Assembly (NCBI GenBank): GCA_964617625.1
Contig: CAZTZL010000058.1
Location: 1 to 16,365 of the forward strand
Direction: 5' to 3'
From: CAZTZL01 sp964617625
GTDB taxonomy: Bacteria; Zhuqueibacterota; QNDG01; DSAB01
DNA length: 16,365 nucleotides
The notes below the pieces were generated by a model that saw only the letters and a program-made list of their open reading frames with translations, made no database searches and was not told the DNA's origin. A program made the position numbers and the translations under genes. Below are positions 7,541 to 13,937 of this stretch, in pieces. The stretch's first letter is position 1. Each line of letters begins with the position of its first letter.

Positions 7541-8581
7541 ATGAAACTAATTTTTAAGACCACAATACTTTCGATCTGTTTTCTTTTATTTTCACAATCT
7601 GTGCATGCTGTGGAAAAAAATGAGAATACTTTTCTGCAAAAGAATGAAACCTTTTTCATTACTGTCTCAAAACCGATTTATTTTAACGGATACACCCAGG
7701 TGCGTTATCAATTCCAGCAGGATAAGAAGGACGGCTTCGACATCCGGAGAGCGAGAATGAGTCTCAAGGGCAAACTGGGAAAACAGCTCGGTTACAAATT
7801 GCAGGCAGAATTCGGAGGTTCAAACCCAAAACTTTTGGATACGGAACTGACTTTTGATCTTCATCGCGCTGCAAAATTCAGCGCCGGTCAATTTAAAATT
7901 CCATTCAGTCAGGAAAACCTGACATCCAGTTCGAAACTGGAAACCATTAACCGGTCGCAAGTGGTCGAGTCTCTGACAGCGAGAGGGAAAGATGTCATTG
8001 GAAACCAGAACGGCAGAGACATTGGATTTCAGTTGAGCGGCAGTTTTGGAAAAACTGCAAAAACCACTCTCATTGACTATGCGGTGGGAATATTTAACGG
8101 CTCCGGGATCAACACATCCGATCTGAATGAAGAAAAAGATGCAGCAGGAAGATTCGTCTTGCATCCGTTTGGACATCTTTCTGTGGGTGGATCTTATTAT
8201 GTCGGACACTATACACTATTCAATACTCCCGATCAGACCGACGGCCGAAATCGTATCGGCGCCGAATTTGCGTTCTCCTGTTCCTCTTTCTCTTTGTTGT
8301 CAGAATACATACAGGGCAAAGATGCTTCTGTCGAGAAATCAGGCTGGTACATCCAGAGCGGATATTTCATCATCTCTGAAAAATTACAGGCCATTGTAAA
8401 ATACGATACGTATGATCCAAACATCGATCTACCCGATAATATAGGCACGGTTTTTACAATCGGAGCCAATATCTATTTTGATGATCAATCGAAACTCCAG
8501 ATCAATTATGAATTGAAAAATGAACAGGAAGTCGATTCTAAAAACGATGCTCTAACTGTTCAGTTACAAGTCGGTTTCTAA
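7541..8581 (+). CDS. OprP/OprO-like outer-membrane porin
   Basis: This 346-residue outer-membrane beta-barrel probably lets phosphate or another anion cross the outer membrane. A signal peptide spans residues 1-23 (hydrophobic ILSICFLLFS, cleavage after VHA). Features of the phosphate-selective porin O/P family (PF07396) are visible: YFNGYTQVRYQFQQ (51-64), DGFDIRRARMSLKGKLG (about 68-84), then AAKFSAGQFKIPFSQENL, and a barrel built of alternating-polarity strands. It ends in LTVQLQVGF, with the terminal aromatic residue recognised by the Bam assembly machinery. It is shorter than Pseudomonas OprP (about 440 residues). It is the first gene of the sigma-54-driven operon and lies 25 bp before pstS. 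The ribosome site is weak (AGAAAGA). The actual anion selectivity cannot be read from sequence. Confidence 0.87.
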   Translation: MKLIFKTTILSICFLLFSQSVHAVEKNENTFLQKNETFFITVSKPIYFNGYTQVRYQFQQDKKDGFDIRRARMSLKGKLGKQLGYKLQAEFGGSNPKLLDTELTFDLHRAAKFSAGQFKIPFSQENLTSSSKLETINRSQVVESLTARGKDVIGNQNGRDIGFQLSGSFGKTAKTTLIDYAVGIFNGSGINTSDLNEEKDAAGRFVLHPFGHLSVGGSYYVGHYTLFNTPDQTDGRNRIGAEFAFSCSSFSLLSEYIQGKDASVEKSGWYIQSGYFIISEKLQAIVKYDTYDPNIDLPDNIGTVFTIGANIYFDDQSKLQINYELKNEQEVDSKNDALTVQLQVGF

Positions 8582-8606
8582 AAATCATTTCACGGAGGAA
8601 CGGACA

Positions 8607-9569
8607 ATGAAAAACAGATTCGAGCGCGGAATCATCATTCTGATAATTTTATATTTGGGCACAAAACTCTGTTTCGCAAAAGAAAATGTAGAAAAGGTGG
8701 CAGGAACCATCACGCTCTCCGGCGCCTGGGCGCTCTATCCCATGACCGTAAAATGGGCCGAAGAGTTTCAGAAAATCTACCCGGATGTAAAAATCGATAT
8801 CGGAGCGGGCGGTGCGGGAAAGGGAATAGCCGACTGCCTGGCGGAAGTGGTGGATATCGGCATGGTATCAAGGGACATTTATCCCGAAGAAATCAATAAA
8901 GGCGCCTGGTGGGTCTCTGTAACCAAGGATGCGGTCGTCCCGACAATAAATGCGGAAAATCCAGTATTGGATGACCTTCTGACAAAAGGCGTGAAACGGC
9001 AAGATTTGATTGGTATTTGGATTACGGGTGATGTAAAAAAATGGAGCCAGATAACCGGATCGAATAAAGAACAGAACATTCATGTTTACACACGTTCGGA
9101 TGCATGCGGAGCAGCGCAGACCTGGGCAGAATATTTGGGACACAATCAGGAAGACCTGATGGATGTAGGTGTGTACGGAGATCCAGGCCTTGCGGAAGCG
9201 GTTAGAAATGACATTCTGGGTATTGGTTTCAACAACATCAACTATGCTTATGATGCCAGAACAAAAGAACAGGTCAAGGGAATCAGGATTTTACCCCTCG
9301 ATCTTAATGAAAACGGGCAGATCGATGAGGACGAAAATTTCTATCGAACCAGAGATGATATCGTTCGTGCGATTGCCAATGAGAAATATCCTTCCCCGCC
9401 TGCCAGAAACCTGCACTTCGTGTCCCACGGCAGACCTGTTAACAAAGTAGTTCTGATATTTATTAAATGGGTTTTAACGGACGGCCAGAAATACGTGTCC
9501 GAATCCGGTTACATCAATCTTACCGAAAAGAAACTTCAGGAAGGCCTGGATAAACTTGAACTCAAATAA
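8607..9569 (+). CDS. pstS: PstS-like periplasmic anion-binding protein with an EF-hand-like loop
   Basis: This 320-residue substrate-binding protein belongs to the PstS-type family (PBP-like, PF12849) and feeds the PstCAB transporter. A Sec signal peptide covers residues 1-24 (cleavage after CFA); Cys22 is not in a proper lipobox. Ligand-loop regions are recognisable: LSGAWALYPM (37-46) in place of the classical GAGATFP loop, GAGGAGKG (66-73), MVSRD (86-90) and YTRSDACGAA (161-170). In that last loop Arg163 and Asp165 match the phosphate-binding RxD of PstS, but the following Ser and Thr are replaced by Cys167 and Ala169. Residues 232-243 (DLNENGQIDEDE) match an EF-hand calcium loop, absent from classical E. 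coli PstS. The ribosome site GGAGG is strong. The operon position makes an oxyanion, most likely phosphate, the best guess. The gene symbol follows operon context and fold, not proven specificity. Confidence 0.85.
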   Translation: MKNRFERGIIILIILYLGTKLCFAKENVEKVAGTITLSGAWALYPMTVKWAEEFQKIYPDVKIDIGAGGAGKGIADCLAEVVDIGMVSRDIYPEEINKGAWWVSVTKDAVVPTINAENPVLDDLLTKGVKRQDLIGIWITGDVKKWSQITGSNKEQNIHVYTRSDACGAAQTWAEYLGHNQEDLMDVGVYGDPGLAEAVRNDILGIGFNNINYAYDARTKEQVKGIRILPLDLNENGQIDEDENFYRTRDDIVRAIANEKYPSPPARNLHFVSHGRPVNKVVLIFIKWVLTDGQKYVSESGYINLTEKKLQEGLDKLELK

Positions 9570-9570
9570 C

Positions 9571-9589
9571 TATCGATGTTCAATCGATA
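9571..9589 (+). other. Intercistronic RNA hairpin between pstS and pstC
   Basis: TATCGAT (9571-9577) and ATCGATA (9583-9589) form a perfect 7-bp stem with a 5-nt loop, starting immediately after the pstS stop codon within a 41-bp gap. No U-tract follows, so it is not a good terminator. In other binding-protein operons such hairpins protect the upstream mRNA from 3' decay and raise the ratio of binding protein to permease; that role here is inference. Confidence 0.5.
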
Positions 9590-9610
9590 ATGAAAAACGG
9601 ATCATCCTAA

Positions 9611-10504
9611 ATGAGTAATTTCAGATCGATAAAAGACCGGCTTGCCGGGAAATGGATGTTCGGCCTGACCTTCTTTTCCTGCCTCATTCTTTTTCTGATG
9701 ATTTTTGGTCTGTTTCAAAGATCCCGGCCCATTCTCGAAGTGAAACCGCTCTCCGAACTCCTCTTTTCCACTTCCTGGCATCCTTTAAAAGGAGAATTCG
9801 GTTTTCTGCCATTCATCATGGGAACGCTGTGGGTCACCGGTGTGGCTGTTTTCATCGCCGTCCCGCTGTGTCTTTTATCAGCAGTTTTCTTATCCGAATA
9901 CGCCCCTTCCAAAATCAGGGACCTGGCCTCACCTTTGATCGACCTGCTTGCAGGCATTCCCTCTGTCATCTATGGAATCTGGGGCATACTCGTGATTGTG
10001 CCCTTTATAAAAAATGTTCTGGCTCCTTCATTCGGCGTGTTTTCAACCGGGTACAGCGTCCTTGCCGGAGGGATTGTGCTCGCTATTATGATTTTCCCGG
10101 TAATTATTCACGTGACCGTCGAGGTGTTGAAAACCGTTCCCTACGAAGTAAGAGAAGCTTCACTGGCCCTGGGTGCCACCAAATGGCAGACGATTAAACA
10201 CGTGGTTCTGCGCAAAGCCATGCCGGGAGTGATCGCCGCAATTGTTCTGGGTTTCTCCCGGGCATTTGGAGAAACCATGGCGGTACTGATGGTTGCAGGC
10301 AATGTGGCCAGGCTGCCTTCATCCGTTTTCGATCCATCCTATCCCCTTCCTGCTTTAATCGCAAACAACTACGGTGAAATGCTTTCAGTTCCTTTATACG
10401 ATTCGGCGCTTCTGCTCGCCTCTCTGATATTATTGGTGATTGTTCTGATTTTCAATATTTTATCCAGATTTATATTGATTCGTGTCGAAAGGAAAACCCG
10501 CTGA
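9611..10504 (+). CDS. pstC: Phosphate-type ABC transporter permease PstC
   Basis: This 297-residue inner-membrane permease pairs with PstA to form the translocation channel. About six membrane segments are visible (near residues 16-36, 68-95, 112-133, 148-172, 205-229 and 264-290). The cytoplasmic EAA loop, which couples to the ATPase PstB, is EASLALGATKWQTIKHVVL (182-200). The following SRAFGETMAV (216-225) keeps the Arg and Glu seen in classical PstC. The N-terminal region PFIMGTLWVTGVAV and the LLAGIPSVIYGIWG segment (112-125) are also family-typical. The ribosome site is weak (CGGATCATCC region), so translation may be lower than that of pstS. The stop overlaps the pstA start by one base (TGATG), indicating translational coupling. 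Confidence 0.94.
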   Translation: MSNFRSIKDRLAGKWMFGLTFFSCLILFLMIFGLFQRSRPILEVKPLSELLFSTSWHPLKGEFGFLPFIMGTLWVTGVAVFIAVPLCLLSAVFLSEYAPSKIRDLASPLIDLLAGIPSVIYGIWGILVIVPFIKNVLAPSFGVFSTGYSVLAGGIVLAIMIFPVIIHVTVEVLKTVPYEVREASLALGATKWQTIKHVVLRKAMPGVIAAIVLGFSRAFGETMAVLMVAGNVARLPSSVFDPSYPLPALIANNYGEMLSVPLYDSALLLASLILLVIVLIFNILSRFILIRVERKTR

Positions 10505-11355
10505 TGGATAGAAGAAAAATCGAGGAGAGTATTTTCAAATGTCTCATGATTATCGCGACACTAACCATCCTGTCCATCCTCATTCTCATTGTTGCGACTG
10601 TCGTGATCAAGGGGCTGCCGGCAATGAATCTGAGCATGATCACCCAGACGCCCAAAGGCGGATTCTATCTTGGCAAGGAAGGCGGCATTCTCAACGCAAT
10701 ACTCGGTTCACTTTATCTCGCGGGCGGAGCCACTTTTCTGACTATCTTTATCAGTCTGCCCATTGTTTTGTACATGAACGTATATGCAAAAAGGAACTCG
10801 TTCTTCCTGACATTTACCCGATTTTCATTCGATGTCATGTGGGGCGTTCCCTCCATCGTTTACGGCGCATTCGGTTTCACAATCATGCTGACGCTCGGAC
10901 TTCGTGCTTCGCTTCTTGGCGGCATCATTGCCGTTTCGTTTCTTGTCCTTCCCGTGATGAGTCGGTCTATGGACGAGGTCGTGCGGATGGTCCCCGCTGA
11001 ATTGCTGGAAGCATCGTATGCGCTTGGAGCAACCAGACTGGAAACCGCTTTCAAGGTGGTCGTCAAACAGGCGCTTCCCGGCATACTGACCGCTGTTTTA
11101 ATCGCTTTTGGCCGCGGGATTGGAGATGCGGCTTCTGTTATCTTTACCGCGGGATTCACGGATTACATTCCATACTCCCTGTTCCGTCCCGCCGCGACGC
11201 TGCCGCTGGCCATTTTCTTTCAGCTGGGGACCCCTTTCCCCGAAGTCCAGGAACGGGCATACGCTTCGGCACTGATATTGACAATGATCATTTTAATCAT
11301 CTGTATTGCCTCAAGAATTCTGACGAAGCGTTTTACCAAACATGTGATTAAATAA
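10504..11355 (+). CDS. pstA: Phosphate-type ABC transporter permease PstA
   Basis: This 283-residue inner-membrane permease is the partner of PstC. Membrane segments are visible near residues 12-36, 67-92, 108-132, 136-152, 190-215 and 253-271. The segment FSFDVMWGVPSIVYGAFGF (107-125) and the coupling EAA loop EASYALGATRLETAFKVVV (169-187) are family-typical. In the following helix the usual GETAP motif of PstA reads GDAAS (207-211), with Arg204 kept. The acidic residue is retained as Asp, but the Thr-Pro are lost. This is one of several small departures from classical Pst proteins in this operon. The ATG overlaps the pstC stop, and no separate promoter is seen. It is followed by pstB after a few bases. 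Confidence 0.92.
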   Translation: MDRRKIEESIFKCLMIIATLTILSILILIVATVVIKGLPAMNLSMITQTPKGGFYLGKEGGILNAILGSLYLAGGATFLTIFISLPIVLYMNVYAKRNSFFLTFTRFSFDVMWGVPSIVYGAFGFTIMLTLGLRASLLGGIIAVSFLVLPVMSRSMDEVVRMVPAELLEASYALGATRLETAFKVVVKQALPGILTAVLIAFGRGIGDAASVIFTAGFTDYIPYSLFRPAATLPLAIFFQLGTPFPEVQERAYASALILTMIILIICIASRILTKRFTKHVIK

Positions 11356-11383
11356 ACGTAGTATGAATGATTTGGAGATAAAT

Positions 11384-12145
11384 ATGGATTTCAGGACTCA
11401 CATTAGAACCGACCAGCTCAGCGTCCACTACGGGAAAGATGCGGCGCTGAAAAATATCTCGGTGGACATTCCCGAAAAGAAAATCACAGCCATTATCGGT
11501 CCTTCGGGTTGCGGAAAGACAACGCTCCTGAAATCCTTTAACCGTTTGATCGATCCGATCGACGGAACAAAAGTGACCGGCAAAGTCCTTGTTCACGGCG
11601 AAGACATTTATGACCAGAAGGTGGACGTAACATCGATTCGGAAAAAAATGGGGCTGCTCTCACAAAGGCCCTATCCTCTTCCCATGTCGATCTACGACAA
11701 TATCGCCTATGGACCCAGAATCCATGGAATCAAAAATAAAACAAAACTGGATGAACTTGTCGAGCGTTATCTCAAATTATCGAGTTTATGGAGCGAAGTG
11801 AAAGACAGGTTGCATGAACCCGCTTCCAAACTCTCCATTGGTCAGCAGCAGCGGCTCTGTCTGGCAAGGGGACTGGCTGTGGAACCTGAAATTATATTGG
11901 GAGACGAACCGACCTCTGCACTGGATCCGAATTCCAGTCAGCGTATCGAACAGAGATTTCTGGAGCTTAAAAATCAGTATACGATTGTCATCGTCACACA
12001 CATTTTGAGGCAGGCGAAACGACTGGCCGATTATCTGATTTTTCTCTACCTCGGAGAGTTGATCGAATACGGACCCGCCGAGGAAATTTTTGAAAACCCT
12101 AAAAAAGAAATGACCAGAGAGTATATCAAAGGAATTATCAGCTGA
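11384..12145 (+). CDS. pstB: Phosphate-type ABC transporter ATP-binding protein PstB
   Basis: This is the cytoplasmic ATPase that powers PstCA. I prefer the ATG at 11384 (253 residues) because TTTGGAG lies 6-8 nt before it. An in-frame ATG at 11363 would add seven residues (260 in all) but has no ribosome site. In 260-residue numbering, Walker A is GPSGCGKTT (46-54). The Q-loop region is GLLSQRPYPLPMSIYDNIAYG-like, from 97 on, with the PMSIYDNIA typical of PstB. The signature is LSIGQQQR (157-164; classical LSGGQQQR). Walker B is IILGDEP (177-183), where PstB normally has LLMDEP, and VTH (211-213) is the switch histidine. All catalytic residues are present. No phoU follows; the operon ends at the terminator at 12180-12208. 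Confidence 0.93.
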   Translation: MDFRTHIRTDQLSVHYGKDAALKNISVDIPEKKITAIIGPSGCGKTTLLKSFNRLIDPIDGTKVTGKVLVHGEDIYDQKVDVTSIRKKMGLLSQRPYPLPMSIYDNIAYGPRIHGIKNKTKLDELVERYLKLSSLWSEVKDRLHEPASKLSIGQQQRLCLARGLAVEPEIILGDEPTSALDPNSSQRIEQRFLELKNQYTIVIVTHILRQAKRLADYLIFLYLGELIEYGPAEEIFENPKKEMTREYIKGIIS

Positions 12146-12179
12146 TATTAACTGGGATCAATTGTTTTTCTTGATAATG

Positions 12180-12208
12180 AAAAGGGCAAATACAAATTTG
12201 CCCTTTTT
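12180..12208. terminator. Bidirectional rho-independent terminator between pstB and the GH35 gene
   Basis: AAAGGGCAAAT (12181-12191) and ATTTGCCCTTT (12196-12206) form a perfect 11-bp stem with an ACAA loop. A T5 run ends the plus-strand arm, and a T4 run is present when read on the minus strand. It lies 35 nt after pstB and 24 nt after the convergent GH35 gene, so it can end both transcripts. Confidence 0.88.
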
Positions 12209-12231
12209 AACTGAATATTGAACTCAATCTC

Positions 12232-13884
12232 TTATTTGTATTGGTACAGTTTGACACGCTGTATATCGAACTTGTGATTGGGCAATTGCAAATGCCTGCC
12301 CTGATGGCTTTGATCACCGTTCATCCGCCGGCCGGCTATCCATTGACCATCCACAAATGAACCTTCATCAATGCGAGCAATACCAGCTATCGTGTCTCCC
12401 GCTGTATTGGGTGAGAAGGTCACAATGACACCTTTGCCGGCAATCACATACTCATCAGGACCCATAGAAATAATCATACAGCCTCTCCGGGGCCATTGGT
12501 CTGAATCGGAGGATCGATAGGTCCATTTTGAGGTATAATCGTGGGATACATTCAGGACATAGTTACCCAATGTGATTTTCTGTGTTTGATTTTCCTCATC
12601 AACCAGAACTCCTGCCATCAATGCCTTTCCCTGATTATCAAGTATCAAAGGTGCGAGTTGTGAAAGGATGTCATAGCTTTGGGTGATTGGATCGTTTTGG
12701 GGATCATTGGTTGATTCAATGGAAAAGGGTGAAAATCCCAGCCCATCGTGCTGGCCCATTGCATAAAAGACATTTGCGGCTGCATCAGCATCCCCTCTGG
12801 CCTCGGGGATAAACAGCGGATTCCCGGAACGGTGATACTTTCCGCACCATTCGGCAAAGTTTGGGAAATAGATATCCGGAGAATAAAAATCGATCATCGG
12901 TCCACCGGCCCGCCAAACATCCATGAGATGGGGCAGCGGACCCGCGCTCGGATACTGGCCGGGTTTATAACCCGGCCGGATCAGTGCCGCATTGGCAAAC
13001 ATCGGTAGAGGATACTCGGCTTTCCCGGCTTCTGCAATCCGGTTGACGTAACGGGCAAAGTACCACGCCATGAAGATTTCTTCGGTTCCAGCACCTTTAC
13101 CAAACACATCCTCCCAGGTTCCGGACAATTTGAACCCGGCCTTCTGCCATACCTGACGGAATTCGGGAATCAAACTGGTTCTGTGTTTCTGCAGATACTC
13201 CATCAATGCTTCCGGTACAGCTCGACGATAGAGATCATCGGCTGCAGCGCTGCGGTCACGCGCTTCGGGGATCATGCCGATTTCATTTTCAACCTGAATC
13301 ATAATCACGGTGTGATCCTGATCATCGACCTCTCTTATATGACGCATGAGTGTTCCGAAAGCATTTGCATCTGTCGTGCAATTTTCCTCGCTGAATACGG
13401 AGAGAATCTCCATCCCCCTGCCGTCTTTATCTTCAGAGCGTGGAAACCGTTCCTGATCTGTCTTAACCCAAGCCGGTGCATAACAAGACATGCTGTTTTT
13501 CCAGCTTCCAAACCACAACAATACTAATCGTAATTTATTCTCCCTGGCACTATGGATAATACTGTCCACAAGAGCGAAATCGAACACCCCTTCCTCAGGC
13601 TCTATCAATTCCCAGTAAACAGGTACCAGTACGGTATTCAGATGCATCTTCACCAGTTTCGGCCAGATCGGCTGCATGGTCTTCAAATCAGAAGCACTGG
13701 AATTCCCCAACTCTCCTCCTAGAATTAAAAACGGTTTTCCGTCCACAATCAGCTGCGTGGCGTTTCCCTGTTTTCGAAGATGAGGCCGGTTTTGATCACC
13801 GGCACGGGATGCCATAGAAAAAGTAACCATTAAAACAAACATTATAAAAAATACGCAATGATTGGCAAACAATCTTATTCCCAT
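12232..13884 (-). CDS. GH35-type beta-galactosidase (DUF5597-like), secreted
   Basis: This 550-residue glycoside hydrolase removes terminal beta-galactosyl residues from oligo- or polysaccharides; the natural substrate is not evident. A signal peptide or N-terminal anchor lies at residues 1-28 (hydrophobic VFFIMFVLMVTFSMA, possible cleavage after SRA). The clan GH-A (beta/alpha)8 barrel spans about 45-410. It has the acid/base in QVENEIG (Glu201) and the nucleophile in FIPEARGD (Glu361). VPVYWELIEPEEGVFDF (87-103) and the LGGELGNSSAS start are typical of the GH35 branch with a C-terminal DUF5597-like beta domain (about 415-545). Related enzymes are found in plant-polysaccharide loci of Xanthomonas and Caulobacter. 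The ribosome site AGGAGG is strong. It follows the GH3 gene by 53 bp on the same strand, so both probably form one operon acting on galactose-bearing plant glycans. Confidence 0.88.
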   Translation of the reverse strand: MGIRLFANHCVFFIMFVLMVTFSMASRAGDQNRPHLRKQGNATQLIVDGKPFLILGGELGNSSASDLKTMQPIWPKLVKMHLNTVLVPVYWELIEPEEGVFDFALVDSIIHSARENKLRLVLLWFGSWKNSMSCYAPAWVKTDQERFPRSEDKDGRGMEILSVFSEENCTTDANAFGTLMRHIREVDDQDHTVIMIQVENEIGMIPEARDRSAAADDLYRRAVPEALMEYLQKHRTSLIPEFRQVWQKAGFKLSGTWEDVFGKGAGTEEIFMAWYFARYVNRIAEAGKAEYPLPMFANAALIRPGYKPGQYPSAGPLPHLMDVWRAGGPMIDFYSPDIYFPNFAEWCGKYHRSGNPLFIPEARGDADAAANVFYAMGQHDGLGFSPFSIESTNDPQNDPITQSYDILSQLAPLILDNQGKALMAGVLVDEENQTQKITLGNYVLNVSHDYTSKWTYRSSDSDQWPRRGCMIISMGPDEYVIAGKGVIVTFSPNTAGDTIAGIARIDEGSFVDGQWIAGRRMNGDQSHQGRHLQLPNHKFDIQRVKLYQYK

Positions 13885-13937
13885 CTGAAATAGTCCTCCT
13901 TTTTCAAAAACACTTTACAGTCAAAACAGATCAAGCA

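Noticed and set aside
8607..8678. Lipoprotein signal in the PstS-like protein (Cys22)
   Set aside because: The residues before the cysteine (GTKL) do not form a lipobox with a small residue at -1, whereas CFA gives a good signal-peptidase I site.
9652..10197. 181-residue reading frame overlapping pstC in another frame
   Set aside because: The pstC frame has membrane segments and the EAA loop; the alternative product is Ser/Arg/His-rich with no family features.
12146..12231. A phoU gene after pstB
   Set aside because: A strong terminator follows pstB after 35 nt and the next gene is convergent; no PhoU-like reading frame exists in the window.
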